The notes: generated by a model from the letters alone, not told the origin. DNA of 64,000 nt from Variovorax sp. OV700 (GCF_900099805.1 NZ_FNDR01000010.1:1-64000), one strand, 5' to 3'. Positions 33,899-44,556 are shown, counted from the stretch's first letter. Program-made: numbers and translations.

Positions 33899-33926
33899 GC
33901 CCGGGAGGCCGCCCGGGCGCGATAAT
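33899..33926 (+). promoter_or_regulatory. GC hairpin and candidate -10 box upstream of leuS
   Basis: GCCCGGG at 33899-33905 and CCCGGGC at 33912-33918 form a perfect hairpin. GATAAT at 33921-33926, three bases downstream, matches the -10 consensus at five of six positions. No -35 is visible at the right distance, since the hairpin occupies that position. The hairpin could be a protein site or the end of the divergent transcript's leader. Confidence 0.3.
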
Positions 33927-33969
33927 CCGCCTTCCCCGGCCGCTCCGAGCCGGGCTCTGCCGAACCGTC

Positions 33970-36600
33970 ATGAACCCCAGCTACAAACCCAGCGACGTCG
34001 AGTCCGCTGCCCAGGCGCAATGGAGCGCCGCCGATGCCTACCGCGTCACCGAGGACGCGAGCCGCAAGAAGTACTACGCCTGCTCGATGCTGCCGTACCC
34101 CAGCGGCAAGCTGCACATGGGCCATGTGCGCAACTACACCATCAACGACATGCTCACGCGCTACCTGCGCATGAGCGGCTACAACGTGCTGATGCCCATG
34201 GGCTGGGACGCCTTCGGCCTGCCGGCCGAGAACGCGGCGCTCAAGAACGGCGTGCCACCGGCCAAGTGGACCTACGAGAACATCGATTACATGCGCGGCC
34301 AGCTCCAGGCCATGGGCCTGGCCATCGACTGGAGCCGCGAGATCGCCACGTGCGATCCGAGCTACTACAAGTGGAACCAGTGGCTGTTCCTGAAGATGCT
34401 CGAAAAAGGCATTGCCTACCGCAAGACCCAGGTCGTCAACTGGGATCCGGTCGACCAGACCGTGCTGGCCAACGAGCAGGTCATCGACGGCAAGGGCTGG
34501 CGCACCGGCGCCACTGTCGAGCGCCGCGAGATCCCGGGCTACTACCTGAAGATCAGCGACTACGCCGAGGAACTGCTCGAACACACCCAGCACAAGCTGC
34601 CGGGCTGGCCCGAGCGCGTCAAGCTGATGCAGGAGAACTGGATCGGCAAGAGCGAGGGCGTGCGCTTCGCCTTCACGCATGACATCAAGGACGCGAGCGG
34701 CAAGCTGATCCAGGACGGCCGCATGTACGTGTTCACCACGCGCGCCGACACCATCATGGGGGTCACCTTCTGCGCCGTGGCGCCCGAGCATCCGCTGGCC
34801 GTGCACGCGGCCACGCTCGATCCGAAGGTCGCGGCCTTCATCGAGGAGTGCAAGGCCGGCGGCACCACCGAGGCCGAGCTCGCCACGCAGGAGAAGAAGG
34901 GCGTGCCCACGGGCCTGACCGTGACGCACCCGATCACCGACGAGCAGGTGCCGGTGTGGGTCGGCAACTACGTGCTCATCAACTACGGCGACGGCGCCGT
35001 GATGGGCGTGCCTGCGCACGACGAGCGCGACTTCGCCTTTGCCAACAAGTACCGCATCGAGATCATCCAGGTGGTGCTGGTCGACGACGAGCCGCACTTC
35101 GACTATCACAAGTGGCAGGACTGGTACGGCGACAAGCAGCGCGGCGTGACCATCAACTCCGACAACTTCAGCGGCATGACCTACAAGGAGGCCGTGACCG
35201 CCGTTGCGCATGCACTGAGCCAGAGGGGCCTGGGCGAAATGCAGACCACCTGGCGCCTGCGCGACTGGGGCGTGAGCCGCCAGCGCTACTGGGGCACGCC
35301 GATCCCCATCATCCATTGCGACGAGCACGGCGCGGTGCCGGTCCCCGAGAAGGACCTGCCCGTGGTGCTGCCGACCGACTGCGTGCCCGACGGATCCGGC
35401 AACCCGCTGAACAAGCACGAAGGCTTCCACGCCGGCGTGGTCTGCCCGGTCTGCGGCAAGGCCGCGCGGCGCGAGACCGACACGATGGACACCTTCGTGG
35501 ATTCGTCGTGGTACTTCATGCGCTACTGCGACCCGAAGAACGACCAGGCCATGGTTGCCGAGGGTGCCGACTACTGGATGCCGATGGACCAGTACATCGG
35601 CGGCATCGAGCACGCGATTCTTCACCTACTGTATGCGCGCTTCTGGACCAAGGTGATGCGCGACCTGGGCCTGGTGAAGGTCGACGAGCCTTTCAGCAAG
35701 CTGCTCACGCAGGGCATGGTGCTGAACCACATCTACTACCACCGCGACGAGAGGGGTGGCAAGAACTACCACCCGCCGCTGGAGGTCACTCCCGTGCTGG
35801 ACTCGCAGGGCCGCATCGTCGGCGGCACCACTGCCGACGGCACCAAGGTCGAGTACGGCGGCGTCGGCAAGATGGGCAAGAGCGAGCGCAACGGCGTCGA
35901 CCCGCAAGACCTGATCGAAAAGTACGGCGCCGACACCGCGCGCCTGTACACCATGTTCACCGCGCCGCCCGAAGCCACGCTCGAGTGGAACGATGCGGCC
36001 GTCGAAGGCAGCTACCGGTTCCTGCGCCGGGTCTGGAACTTCGGCGTCGCGCAGTCCGACGTGCAGCCCGCGGCAATCAGGGGCCAATCCTTCGGCAAGG
36101 CCGCCCAGGCGCTGCGCCGCGAAGTTCACACTGTGCTGCGCCAGGTCGACTACGACTACCAGCGCATGCAATACAACACGGTGGTGTCGGGCGCGATGAA
36201 GCTGCTCAACGCCCTCGAAGGCTTCAAGCCGGACGGCAGTCCTGCCGATGCGGCGGCGCTGCGCGAAGGCTTCGGCATCCTGCTGCGCTGCCTCTATCCC
36301 GCCACGCCGCACATCGCCTGCCAGCTCTGGCAGCAGCTCGGCTACGACAAGGAGCTGGGCGATCTGCTCGACGCACCCTGGCCGGTGGTGGACGTCGGCG
36401 CGCTCGAGCAGGACGAGATCGAACTCATGCTCCAGGTCAACGGCAAGCTGCGTGGCGCGCTGCGCGTGCCGGCTGGCGCCTCCAAGGCCGAGATCGAAGA
36501 ACTCGCGCTTTCGTGCGACGACTTCGTCAAGTTCGCCGAAGGTGCGTCGCCCAAGCGCGTCATCGTGGTTCCCGGCCGCCTGGTCAACGTGGTCATTTGA
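33970..36600 (+). CDS. leuS: Leucyl-tRNA synthetase
   Basis: Charges tRNA-Leu. The 876-residue enzyme has the HIGH-type motif [15 protein letters not shown] at 42-56. The editing CP1 domain contains [21 protein letters not shown] and [13 protein letters not shown]. The KMSKS-type motif reads KMGKS at 634-638. An anticodon-binding domain and the C-terminal [17 protein letters not shown] region complete it. The ATG at 33970 gives [11 protein letters not shown], a standard beginning. lptE follows after 11 bp and holA next, as in many proteobacteria. Confidence 0.97.
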   Translation: MNPSYKPSDVESAAQAQWSAADAYRVTEDASRKKYYACSMLPYPSGKLHMGHVRNYTINDMLTRYLRMSGYNVLMPMGWDAFGLPAENAALKNGVPPAKWTYENIDYMRGQLQAMGLAIDWSREIATCDPSYYKWNQWLFLKMLEKGIAYRKTQVVNWDPVDQTVLANEQVIDGKGWRTGATVERREIPGYYLKISDYAEELLEHTQHKLPGWPERVKLMQENWIGKSEGVRFAFTHDIKDASGKLIQDGRMYVFTTRADTIMGVTFCAVAPEHPLAVHAATLDPKVAAFIEECKAGGTTEAELATQEKKGVPTGLTVTHPITDEQVPVWVGNYVLINYGDGAVMGVPAHDERDFAFANKYRIEIIQVVLVDDEPHFDYHKWQDWYGDKQRGVTINSDNFSGMTYKEAVTAVAHALSQRGLGEMQTTWRLRDWGVSRQRYWGTPIPIIHCDEHGAVPVPEKDLPVVLPTDCVPDGSGNPLNKHEGFHAGVVCPVCGKAARRETDTMDTFVDSSWYFMRYCDPKNDQAMVAEGADYWMPMDQYIGGIEHAILHLLYARFWTKVMRDLGLVKVDEPFSKLLTQGMVLNHIYYHRDERGGKNYHPPLEVTPVLDSQGRIVGGTTADGTKVEYGGVGKMGKSERNGVDPQDLIEKYGADTARLYTMFTAPPEATLEWNDAAVEGSYRFLRRVWNFGVAQSDVQPAAIRGQSFGKAAQALRREVHTVLRQVDYDYQRMQYNTVVSGAMKLLNALEGFKPDGSPADAAALREGFGILLRCLYPATPHIACQLWQQLGYDKELGDLLDAPWPVVDVGALEQDEIELMLQVNGKLRGALRVPAGASKAEIEELALSCDDFVKFAEGASPKRVIVVPGRLVNVVI

Positions 36601-36611
36601 ACGATAGAAGC

Positions 36612-37133
36612 ATGAACAATCGCAACGCCTCGCTGCCGCGCCGCGGCTTTTTTCTGGGTCTTGCCGCGGCAGGCGCCAGCCTCGGCCTGGCCGGCTGCGG
36701 ATTCGAACTGCGCAAGGCGCCGGTGTTTGCGTTCAAGACGCTGTCGGTGTCGGGCAATTCGGAGCTGATCAACCGGCTGCGGCGCGAAATGCGTGCCGCG
36801 GGCACCGTCACGCTGGTGCCGGCCACCGAGGCGCAAACCGCCGACGCGATCCTCGAGATCCTGGGCGAGAACCGCGACCGCATCGTGATCTCGACCAATT
36901 CGGCAGGGCTGCTGCGCGAACTGCAGCTGCAACTGCGCGTTCGCTTCAGCCTGCGCACGCCGGGCGGCAAGGTGCTGCTGGCGCCGACCGAGGTTTCGCA
37001 GACGCGCGACCTGAGCTTCAACGAAACCAATGCGCTCGCCAAGGAAGGCGAGGCCGAGCTGCTGTACCGCGACATGCAGGCCGACATCGCGCAGCAGCTG
37101 ATGCGCCGCCTGGCGGCCGTCAAGGAAATCTAG
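36612..37133 (+). CDS. lptE: LPS assembly lipoprotein LptE
   Basis: Outer-membrane lipoprotein that plugs LptD and helps insert lipopolysaccharide. The product has 173 residues. It starts with a lipoprotein signal MNNRNASLPRRGFFLGLAAAGASLGLAGCGFELRK, with lipobox LAGC. The mature part has the LptE pattern GFELRKAP..FKTLSVSG followed by RVRFSLRTPGGKVLLAPTEVSQTRDLSFNETNALAKEGEAELLYRDMQADIAQQLMRRLA. The position between leuS and holA is the conserved context and strongly supports the call. Confidence 0.93.
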   Translation: MNNRNASLPRRGFFLGLAAAGASLGLAGCGFELRKAPVFAFKTLSVSGNSELINRLRREMRAAGTVTLVPATEAQTADAILEILGENRDRIVISTNSAGLLRELQLQLRVRFSLRTPGGKVLLAPTEVSQTRDLSFNETNALAKEGEAELLYRDMQADIAQQLMRRLAAVKEI

Positions 37134-37153
37134 GCCGAGGCCTCTGCCCTCCG

Positions 37154-38242
37154 ATGCAACTTGCCAGCGCCCAACTGGGCTCCCATCTGCAGAAGGGGCT
37201 GAAGTCCCTCTACACAATCCACGGCGACGAGCCGCTGCTCGCGCAAGAGGCGGCGGACGCCATCCGTGCCGCGGCGCGCGTGCAGGGCTACACGGAGCGC
37301 AGTTCGTACACCGTGGCCGGCGCGCACTTCGACTGGAGCGCGGTGCTCGCGGCCGGCGGCTCGCTCTCGCTCTTTGCCGACAAGCAGATCGTCGAGATAC
37401 GCATTCCCTCGGGCAAGCCCGGCAAGGACGGCAGCACGGCGCTGCAGCAGCTGGCCGAAGCGGCAGACGGCAACGACAGCACGCTCACGCTGGTGATGCT
37501 GCCGCGGCTGGACAAGGCCACGCGCACCGGCGCCTGGTTTTCGGCGCTCGAGAACCACGGCGCGACCCTGCAGGTCGAACCGATCGAACGCGCAGCCTTG
37601 CCGCAGTGGATCGCGCAGCGCCTGGGCCTGCAGGGCCAGCGCGTGATGCCGGGCGACGAAGGGCAGCGCACGCTGCAGTTCTTTGCCGACCGTGTCGAAG
37701 GCAACCTGCTCGCCGCGCACCAGGAAATCCAGAAGCTCGCCTTGCTGCATCCGGCGGGCGAGCTGAGCTGGGAGCAAGTCGAAGGCGCGGTCAACAACGT
37801 GGCCCGCTACGACGTGTTCAAGCTTTCGGAGGCCGTCCTGGCCGGCAACCCGCAGCGCGTGGCGCGCATGCTCGACGGCCTGCAGGCCGAGGGCGAGGCC
37901 GAAGTGCTGGTGCACTACACGCTGGCCGAGGACATCCGAGCGCTCAAGCGCGTGAAGGACGCCATGGCCTCGGGCCGGCCGCTGCCCATGGCGCTGCGCG
38001 AAAACCGCATCTGGGGCCCGCGCGAGCGCGCCTTCGAGCGCGTGCTGCCTCGGCTCGACGACCGCATGCTGGCGCGGCTGCTGCGCGCCGCGCATGTGGT
38101 GGACGGCATCTGCAAGGGGCTGAAGCAGCCTGATTGGCCCGCCAGCGGCTGGCAGGCGCTGCAGCGCCTGGCACTGATGCTGTGCCGCGCTTGCAGCAGC
38201 GCGGCTCTTGCTCCCTCTCCCTCCGGGAGAGGGTTGGGGTGA
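37154..38242 (+). CDS. holA: DNA polymerase III subunit delta
   Basis: Clamp-loader subunit that opens the beta clamp. The 362-residue product begins QLGSHLQKGLKSLYTIHGDEPLLAQEAADAIR, typical of HolA. FFADRVEGNLLAAHQEIQKLAL and the C-terminal helices VLVHYTLAEDIRALKRVKDAM and LLRAAHVVDGICKGL are also present. The last ten residues, [10 protein letters not shown], and the stop codon are encoded by the first arm of a palindromic repeat at 38211-38248, so the natural C-terminus was probably replaced or extended when the repeat arrived. Confidence 0.93.
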   Translation: MQLASAQLGSHLQKGLKSLYTIHGDEPLLAQEAADAIRAAARVQGYTERSSYTVAGAHFDWSAVLAAGGSLSLFADKQIVEIRIPSGKPGKDGSTALQQLAEAADGNDSTLTLVMLPRLDKATRTGAWFSALENHGATLQVEPIERAALPQWIAQRLGLQGQRVMPGDEGQRTLQFFADRVEGNLLAAHQEIQKLALLHPAGELSWEQVEGAVNNVARYDVFKLSEAVLAGNPQRVARMLDGLQAEGEAEVLVHYTLAEDIRALKRVKDAMASGRPLPMALRENRIWGPRERAFERVLPRLDDRMLARLLRAAHVVDGICKGLKQPDWPASGWQALQRLALMLCRACSSAALAPSPSGRGLG

Positions 38243-38321
38243 GGGCCGGCGGCCTTCATCACATCGCGCGTTTTCGATTGCCGCGGCCCTCACCCTAGCC
38301 CTCTCCCGGAGGGAGAGGGGA
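38211..38321. repeat. Inverted pair of 38-nt palindromic repeats overlapping the end of holA
   Basis: The arms 38211-38248 and 38284-38321 are inverted copies that differ at four positions. Each arm itself contains a hairpin, CCCTCTCCCTCCGGGAGAGGG-like, followed by a GGGTGAGGGCCG tail. The whole can fold into one large hairpin with a 35-nt loop. The first arm contains the holA stop at 38240-38242. The family also occurs at 17495-17611. Confidence 0.85.
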
Positions 38322-38376
38322 CAACTCCCGAAGGGGGCAAAGCCAAGGGTTGATCCAAATGCAGGAAAATGCCGCG

Positions 38377-39669
38377 ATGAATGCGTTCAACGTCAGCGAG
38401 CACATGCAGGCCCTCGGCCTGCAGGCAAAAGCCGCTGCATTCCTCATGGCCCGTGCGGATGCAGCTACCAAAAACAGAGCATTGAAGGCGCTGGCACGGC
38501 GCCTGCGCGAAGCCGGCCCGGCCCTGGCCGAGGCCAACGAGAAAGACCTGGCGCGCGCCACGGCCGCCGGCCTTTCCGCGCCGATGGTCGATCGCCTGAA
38601 GCTCACGTCCAAGGTCATCGAGACCGTGGCCTTGGGCTGCGAGCAACTGGCCGGCATGGCCGACGTGATCGGCGAGATCATCGGCATGAAGCAGCAGCCC
38701 AGCGGCATCCGCGTGGGCCAGATGCGCGTGCCGATCGGCGTCTTCGGCATGATCTACGAGAGCCGCCCCAACGTGACCATCGAGGCCGCGAGCCTCGCCA
38801 TCAAGAGCGGCAACGCGGCCATCCTGCGTGGCGGCTCCGAAGCCATCGAGTCGAACAAGGCGCTGGCGCTGCTGGTGTCCGGGGCGCTGTCCGAAGCCGG
38901 CCTGCCAGTGGATGCGGTGCAGCTGGTGCAGACCACCGATCGCGAAGCCGTGGGCCTGCTGATCGCCATGCCCGAGTTCGTGGACGTGATCATTCCGCGC
39001 GGCGGCAAGGGCCTCATCGAGCGCATCAGCCGCGATGCCAAGGTGCCGGTCATCAAGCATCTCGACGGCAACTGCCATGTCTATGTGGACGACACGGCCG
39101 AGTTCGAAATGGCGCTGCGCATCGTCGACAACGCCAAGACGCAGAAATACAGCCCCTGCAATGCGGCCGAAGGCCTCCTGGTGTCGGCCGCGGTGGCGGA
39201 AGATTTCCTGCCCCGCATCGCGGCCATCTTCGCGGCCAAAGGCGTCGAGATGCGCTGCGACCCGGTCGCGGCCCGCATCCTGCGCGCGGACGATACCCTC
39301 GGTTCAGCCGCAAGAATCGTCGATGCGGTTGAGTCCGACTGGTCCGAGGAATACCTTGCCGCCGTGATCAGCATCAAAGTGGTCGAAGGGGTCGACGAGG
39401 CCATTGCGCACATCAACCGCTACTCGAGCCACCACACCGACGCCATCGTCACGCGCGACCACGTGCATGCGCAGCGTTTCCTGCGCGAGGTCGATTCGGC
39501 CAGCGTCATGGTCAATGCGAGCACCCGCTTCGCGGACGGTTTCGAGTTCGGCCTGGGGGCCGAGATCGGCATCAGCACCGACAAATTCCATGCGCGCGGA
39601 CCGGTCGGCATCGAAGGGCTGACCTCGCTCAAGTACGTGGTGCTGGGGCAGGGCGAAGTCCGTACCTGA
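38377..39669 (+). CDS. proA: Gamma-glutamyl phosphate reductase
   Basis: Second step of proline synthesis, reducing gamma-glutamyl phosphate to the semialdehyde with NADPH. The 430-residue chain (from ATG 38377) has [70 protein letters not shown] with the catalytic cysteine, and a C-terminal [23 protein letters not shown]. An ATG at 38359 with AAGGG nine bases upstream would add six residues and cannot be excluded. The gene follows holA across the inverted repeat. A 9-bp-stem hairpin lies just after the stop. Confidence 0.94.
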   Translation: MNAFNVSEHMQALGLQAKAAAFLMARADAATKNRALKALARRLREAGPALAEANEKDLARATAAGLSAPMVDRLKLTSKVIETVALGCEQLAGMADVIGEIIGMKQQPSGIRVGQMRVPIGVFGMIYESRPNVTIEAASLAIKSGNAAILRGGSEAIESNKALALLVSGALSEAGLPVDAVQLVQTTDREAVGLLIAMPEFVDVIIPRGGKGLIERISRDAKVPVIKHLDGNCHVYVDDTAEFEMALRIVDNAKTQKYSPCNAAEGLLVSAAVAEDFLPRIAAIFAAKGVEMRCDPVAARILRADDTLGSAARIVDAVESDWSEEYLAAVISIKVVEGVDEAIAHINRYSSHHTDAIVTRDHVHAQRFLREVDSASVMVNASTRFADGFEFGLGAEIGISTDKFHARGPVGIEGLTSLKYVVLGQGEVRT

Positions 39670-39681
39670 TGCCCGGAAGGC

Positions 39682-39705
39682 GGACGGACTGAACCAAGTC
39701 CGTCC
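39682..39705 (+). terminator. Hairpin after proA, possible terminator
   Basis: GGACGGACT at 39682-39690 and AGTCCGTCC at 39697-39705 form a perfect 9-bp stem with a 6-base loop. It begins 12 bases after the proA stop. It has no T-run, so intrinsic termination would be weak. It separates proA from the gshA promoter. Confidence 0.5.
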
Positions 39706-39720
39706 TGCGTAGTCTTGTCA

Positions 39721-39749
39721 TTGGGGCGGCCACCCCCAAATCCTACAAT
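39721..39749 (+). promoter_or_regulatory. Sigma-70-type promoter of gshA
   Basis: TTGGGG at 39721-39726 and TACAAT at 39744-39749 are spaced by 17 bp. The -10 matches consensus at five of six positions. Start would be near 39756, giving a leader of about 35 nt to the ATG. The same -35 hexamer with the same spacing is found before ptsN. Confidence 0.6.
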
Positions 39750-39790
39750 TCCGCTCTACCTTTCAAGTACAAAACCAACAAGGCCGCCGC

Positions 39791-41098
39791 ATGGTTCCGC
39801 ATCTCGTCACCGCCCTGACCGGCCCGATCAACGAACTGGAGCAGCGGGTACTCGACTCGACGCCCGCCATCGAGCGCTGGTTTCGGCTCGAATGGATGGA
39901 GCACACGCCGCCGTTCTACAGCGCGGTCGACATTCGCAATGCCGGCTTCAAGCTGGCGCCGGTCGACACCAATCTCTTCCCCGGCGGCTGGAACAATCTC
40001 ACCAAGGAGATGCTGCCCCTCGCGGTGCAGGCCGCGCAGGCCGCCATCGAAAAGATCTGTCCGGAAGCGCGCAACCTGCTCGTCATTCCCGAGAACCACT
40101 CGAAGAACACCTTCTACCTCGCCAACGTCGCGCAGCTGGTGCGCATCTTCCACATGGCGGGACTCAACGTGCGCGTGGGCTCCATCGATCCGGCGATCAA
40201 GTCGCCCAAGAAGATCGAGCTGCCCAATGGCGAAACGGTGTGCCTGGAACCCGTGGTGCGCAGCAAGCGCCGCCTCGGGCTCAAGAATTTCGATCCGTGC
40301 ACCATCCTGCTCAACAACGAGCTGACGGCCGGCACGCCGGGCATCCTCGAAGACCTGCACGAGCAATACCTGCTGCCGCCGCTGCATGCCGGCTGGTCGG
40401 TGCGGCGCAAGAGCAATCACCTGCACAGCTATGAAGAGCTGTCCAAGCGCTTCGGCAAGCTGCTGGGCATCGATCCCTGGCTGATCAACCCCATTTATGC
40501 GCGGGGCGATAGCGTCGATTTCGCCGAAGGCCGCGGCATCGACGTGCTGACCAGCCACGTGGATGCAGTGCTGACCAAGGTCCGCCGCAAGTACAAGGAA
40601 TACGGCATCAACGAAAAGCCCTTCGTGGTCGTCAAGGGCGACACCGGCGCCGAGGGCCCGGGCGTGATCACGATCCGGGACGCCAAGGAGGTCGAAGCCC
40701 TTGTGGGCAAGCCGCGCGGCGCCTCTTCGGCAAAGGGCGGTGCAGCCAGGGAGCAGCGCGAGCCCGGCGAGGTGATCGTTCAGGAAGGCGTCCTGACCAA
40801 CGAGCGGGTGCACAACGGCGTGGCCGAGCCGGTGGTCTACATGATGGACCGCTACGTGGTGGGCGGCTTCTACCGCGTGCATGCCGAGCGCAACCCCGAC
40901 GAGAACCTGAAGTCTCCAGGCGCCAGCTTCGTGCCGCTGGCTTTTTCCGAGAGTGCGCACTTGCCGCAGCCCGGCGCCAAGCCCGGCGCGAGCGCGCCGA
41001 ACCGTTTTTACATGTATGGCGTGGTGGGCCGCCTGGCCATGGTCGCGGCGAGTTATGAGATGGAAGCCACCGATCCGGACGCCGAAATCTACGAATGA
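39791..41098 (+). CDS. gshA: Glutamate--cysteine ligase (proteobacterial, Acidithiobacillus type)
   Basis: First enzyme of glutathione synthesis, joining glutamate and cysteine. The 435-residue chain is the GshA form described from Acidithiobacillus and common in betaproteobacteria, unrelated in sequence to E. coli GshA. Recognisable segments are PVDTNLFPGGWNNLTKEMLPL, LLVIPENHSKNTFYLANVAQL, KSNHLHSYEELSKRFGKLLGIDPW and VVKGDTGAEGPGVITIRD. gshB, the next step, lies 3.7 kb downstream beyond kup and two minus-strand genes. The gene has its own predicted promoter. Confidence 0.92.
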   Translation: MVPHLVTALTGPINELEQRVLDSTPAIERWFRLEWMEHTPPFYSAVDIRNAGFKLAPVDTNLFPGGWNNLTKEMLPLAVQAAQAAIEKICPEARNLLVIPENHSKNTFYLANVAQLVRIFHMAGLNVRVGSIDPAIKSPKKIELPNGETVCLEPVVRSKRRLGLKNFDPCTILLNNELTAGTPGILEDLHEQYLLPPLHAGWSVRRKSNHLHSYEELSKRFGKLLGIDPWLINPIYARGDSVDFAEGRGIDVLTSHVDAVLTKVRRKYKEYGINEKPFVVVKGDTGAEGPGVITIRDAKEVEALVGKPRGASSAKGGAAREQREPGEVIVQEGVLTNERVHNGVAEPVVYMMDRYVVGGFYRVHAERNPDENLKSPGASFVPLAFSESAHLPQPGAKPGASAPNRFYMYGVVGRLAMVAASYEMEATDPDAEIYE

Positions 41099-41270
41099 TT
41101 TTCCGGGGCGGCTTGCGGGGGCGGCGGTCGGCGGCAAAATAGCGGCCCCACAGCAAAGGAAACAAAAGGGCGGAAGGGATGTGCGCGGCGATGGAGATTG
41201 ATTCCACCGCTGCCGCGTTCCGGTGCGTGTGACGTTTGGTTACGCGCATGCCCTTTTTCCCATCGACTTC

Positions 41271-43142
41271 GTGTCACCTCCCAAATCCACTTCCGCCGCC
41301 GCCTTGATCATCGGCGCCGTCGGTGTCGTCTATGGCGACATCGGCACCAGCGTGCTGTATGCAGTCAAGGAAGTGTTCGGCCACGGCCACCTGCCTTTCA
41401 CTGTCGAAAACGTCTACGGCATCCTTTCGATGTTCTTCTGGACGCTCACCGTCATCGTGTCGATCAAGTACGTGGTTCTCGTGCTGCGGGCCGACAACGA
41501 AGGCGAGGGCGGCCTGGTCGCCATGCTGGCGCTGGCCTCGCGCGCGGTGGCCGACAAGCCCAAGCTGCGCCATGTGCTGCTGCTGGTGGGCATCTTCGGC
41601 ACATCGCTCTTCTATGGCGACGGCGTCATCACACCGGCCATCTCGGTGCTTTCCGCCGTCGAGGGCCTGGAGGTGGTGTCGCCCCACTTCAAGCATTACG
41701 TGATGCCGGTCACACTGGTGGTGCTGTTCTGCCTCTTCGTGGTGCAGAAGCGCGGCACGGCGGGCATCGGCAAGTTCTTCGGACCGATCACGCTGGTGTG
41801 GTTCCTGGCCATTGCGGTGCTCGGCGTGTCGCAGATCCTTCACCACCCCGAGATACTGAAGTCGCTCAACCCCTGGTTCGCGCTCAAGTTCATGTGGGAC
41901 AACCCGGGCACGGCCTTCATCCTGCTGGGCGCCACGGTGCTGTGCGTGACGGGCGCCGAGGCGCTCTATGCCGACCTGGGCCACTTCGGCAAGCGGCCGA
42001 TCCGCGTGGCGTGGTTCACGGTTGTGATGCCGGCGCTCACGCTCAACTATTTCGGCCAGGGCGCGCTGCTGCTCGAGAACCCCGAGGCTGTGAAGAACCC
42101 CTTCTTCATGATGGCGCCTGAATGGGCGCTCATCCCGCTGGTGCTGCTGGCCACGGCGGCCACGGTCATCGCGTCCCAGGCGCTGATCACCGGCGCCTTC
42201 AGCGTCACGCGCCAGGTCATCCAGCTGGGCTACCTGCCGCGCCTGAACATCGAGCACACCAGCGTGCGCACGGCGGGCCAGATCTACATTCCGCTGGTCA
42301 ACTGGGGGCTGTTCGTCGCCATCGTGCTTGCGGTCGTCATGTTCCGTTCGTCGAGCAGCCTGGCCGCGGCGTACGGCATTGCGGTGACCACCGACATGCT
42401 CATCACCACGGTGCTGACCTTCTTCGTGATCCGCTACGCGTGGAAGCTGCCGCTGGCGCTGTGCATTGCGTCGACTGCGGCCTTCTTCGTGGTCGACTTC
42501 CTGTTCTTCGCATCGAACCTGCTCAAGCTGTTCGAGGGCGGCTGGTTCCCGCTGGTGATCGGCGGCGCCGTTTTCACGCTCATGATCACCTGGAAGGAGG
42601 GTCGGCGCCTGATGGGCGAGGTTCAGCGCGCCGATGCCATCGAGCTGCAGGCCTTCCTCGATTCGGTGTTCGAGAACCCGCCCGCGCGCGTCGACGGCAC
42701 CGCGGTGTTTCTCACCGCCGAGCCCGGCGTTGTGCCCAACGCGCTGCTGCACAACCTGAAGCACAACAAGGTGCTGCACGAGCAGAACCTGTTCGTCACG
42801 GTGCGCAACCACGAAGTGCCCTGGATCCCGATGAACAAGCGCATCGAGATCGACGCCCTCGGCCACCATTGCTGGCAGGTCATCGTGCACTACGGCTTCA
42901 AGAACGACGTCGACCTGCCGCGTGCGCTCGACAACGCGCGCATGCGCGGCTGTCAGCTGGAGCCGATGACGACCAGCTACTTCCTCTCGCGCGACGTCGT
43001 CATTCCCACGCTGGGCAGCGGCATGGCGCCGTGGCGCGAGAAGCTGTTCGCGCAGATGCACCACAACGCGAGCGGCGCGGCGGCATTCCTCGGGTTGCCG
43101 AACAACGCCGTGGTCGAGCTCGGGTCGAAGATCGAGATCTGA
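41271..43142 (+). CDS. kup: Low-affinity potassium uptake protein Kup
   Basis: Proton-coupled potassium importer of the inner membrane. From the GTG at 41271 the product has 623 residues, matching E. coli Kup (622), and starts [30 protein letters not shown]. An upstream in-frame GTG at 41223 would add 16 unusual residues; neither has a clear ribosome binding site. About twelve membrane segments are followed by a cytoplasmic domain. Signature segments: [43 protein letters not shown] without its first F, and [21 protein letters not shown]. Confidence 0.94.
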   Translation: MSPPKSTSAAALIIGAVGVVYGDIGTSVLYAVKEVFGHGHLPFTVENVYGILSMFFWTLTVIVSIKYVVLVLRADNEGEGGLVAMLALASRAVADKPKLRHVLLLVGIFGTSLFYGDGVITPAISVLSAVEGLEVVSPHFKHYVMPVTLVVLFCLFVVQKRGTAGIGKFFGPITLVWFLAIAVLGVSQILHHPEILKSLNPWFALKFMWDNPGTAFILLGATVLCVTGAEALYADLGHFGKRPIRVAWFTVVMPALTLNYFGQGALLLENPEAVKNPFFMMAPEWALIPLVLLATAATVIASQALITGAFSVTRQVIQLGYLPRLNIEHTSVRTAGQIYIPLVNWGLFVAIVLAVVMFRSSSSLAAAYGIAVTTDMLITTVLTFFVIRYAWKLPLALCIASTAAFFVVDFLFFASNLLKLFEGGWFPLVIGGAVFTLMITWKEGRRLMGEVQRADAIELQAFLDSVFENPPARVDGTAVFLTAEPGVVPNALLHNLKHNKVLHEQNLFVTVRNHEVPWIPMNKRIEIDALGHHCWQVIVHYGFKNDVDLPRALDNARMRGCQLEPMTTSYFLSRDVVIPTLGSGMAPWREKLFAQMHHNASGAAAFLGLPNNAVVELGSKIEI

Positions 43143-43181
43143 GGGGGTGTGCGGCCGCTGTGTCCGGCCGCGCCGCATTCC

Positions 43182-44105
43182 TCATGCAAAGTCCGCGGGC
43201 CGATCCGCCGCCAACTGCTGCATGTTCGATGCGATGGCGCCCGGCGTGGTGACCCAGATGTCGCCGCGGTCGCGGGCGCGTGCGATGTGCGCGAGCGCCG
43301 TGCGCAGGTGGCGCAGCCGGTAAGGCTGGCCCACGATGTAGGGATGCAGCGCGAGCCCCATCACCAGAGGCTGCGCGCGTGATTGCTCCAGCATCTCGTC
43401 GAAGTTGTCGACGACCATTGCGCTGAAGTCCTTTGCGTCCATCGAGCGGCCCATGATCATCGGAATGTCGTTGAGCTCCTGCGGATAGGGCACCGACCAG
43501 ATCGAGCCGCCGCCTCGTGTGCGCATGCGCACAGGCTGGTCGTCATGGCACCAGTTGAGCGTGTAGCCGTAGCCGGTTTCGGCCAGCAGGTCGGGCGTGA
43601 CCGCGCTTTCCGATATCCACGGCGACAACCATCCGGCAGGCGCCTGGCCGCTCTCCTGCTGCATGCGTTCGCGGCAACGCAGCAGCAGTGCGCGCTCTTG
43701 CGTTTCGTCCCATGCGCCCTGGCGTTCCGCATTGCTGTGGCCGTGGCCGATCAGTTCGTCGCCGCGCGCGACGAAGGCCCGCACCACCTCCGGACAATGG
43801 TCGTACAGCGCGGTGTTGATGAGCGCGCCCGTCGGCAGCGCCAGCGCATCGAACAGTTCGAGGCAGCGCCACGCGCCTACGCGGTTGCCGTATTCGCGCC
43901 AGGCGTGATTCAGCACGTCGGGCTCCGGCGAGGCTGGACCGATGCGGGCACCCAGCCCGTCGCCGAACGCGAAATGCTCGATGTTGAAACCCAGGTACAC
44001 GGCCAGGCGTGCACCGTTGGGCCACGCGTAGTCGGGCCGCCGCGTGATGGGGCTGTAGTCGAAGCGGCCATGCGCGGGGAGCACGTCGGGCCAGCGTGCC
44101 GTCAT
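43182..44105 (-). CDS. Polysaccharide deacetylase family protein
   Basis: 307 residues with a NodB-like fold. It contains RLAVYLGFNIEHFAFGDG, REYGNRVGAWRCLELFDALALPTGALINTALYDHCPEVVRAF, the metal-site segment GDELIGHGHSNAERQG and, towards the end, VMGLALHPYIVGQPYRLRHL. The absence of a signal peptide and the sequence style fit cytoplasmic members such as allantoinase-like PuuE rather than secreted chitin or peptidoglycan deacetylases. The ATG at 44105 was chosen because upstream codons overlap the preceding gene out of frame. It is the second gene of a two-gene minus-strand unit. Confidence 0.8.
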   Translation of the reverse strand: MTARWPDVLPAHGRFDYSPITRRPDYAWPNGARLAVYLGFNIEHFAFGDGLGARIGPASPEPDVLNHAWREYGNRVGAWRCLELFDALALPTGALINTALYDHCPEVVRAFVARGDELIGHGHSNAERQGAWDETQERALLLRCRERMQQESGQAPAGWLSPWISESAVTPDLLAETGYGYTLNWCHDDQPVRMRTRGGGSIWSVPYPQELNDIPMIMGRSMDAKDFSAMVVDNFDEMLEQSRAQPLVMGLALHPYIVGQPYRLRHLRTALAHIARARDRGDIWVTTPGAIASNMQQLAADRPADFA

Positions 44106-44115
44106 GTGCCGCGCC

Positions 44116-44556
44116 TCAAAGTACCGCGAGCCCGGCGCGCACCAGCAGCCATTCGGCGCTGTCGTTCCACACGTCCATCTGCACGATGAGCCCGTGGCGC
44201 ACCACGTAGCGGTCGACATAGCGATTGCCCTCGAACGCCGTGCCGTCGGGCCACGCGCCATACAACGTGCCGAGGCTGTAGACCACCGTTTCCTCTGGCG
44301 TGCCGCCTGCGACCACTTCGGTGCGCTCGATCTTCTTCTTCACCCAGGCGTAGCGCTTCGCATTGAAGGCCGAGGTGTCGCCCGGTGCATGCATTTCGCG
44401 GTTGCCGGTGAAGCGGATGCGGATGCCGGGCGCGGCATAGCGAGAGGCCGATTGCGGGTCCGGGATCATCACCAGGCGAAGGAATTCGTCGACCACCTCG
44501 GCCGGCGTGGCAGGAACGGGCGATGCAGGCGCATCAGGCGAAGCGGGCGTGTCCAT
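44116..44556 (-). CDS. SnoaL/NTF2-like small protein
   Basis: 146 residues with the cone-like NTF2 pattern: PAEVVDEFLRLVMIPDPQSASRYAAPGIRIRFTGNREMH, KKKIERTEVVAGGTPEETVVYSLGTLYGAWPDGTAFEGNRYVDRYVVRHGLIVQMDVWND. The fold serves many enzymes and accessory proteins, so no activity can be assigned. The ATG at 44556 has AGGAGA upstream. Its stop is ten bases before the deacetylase start, so the two are one operon. It is divergent from gshB. Confidence 0.7.
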   Translation of the reverse strand: MDTPASPDAPASPVPATPAEVVDEFLRLVMIPDPQSASRYAAPGIRIRFTGNREMHAPGDTSAFNAKRYAWVKKKIERTEVVAGGTPEETVVYSLGTLYGAWPDGTAFEGNRYVDRYVVRHGLIVQMDVWNDSAEWLLVRAGLAVL

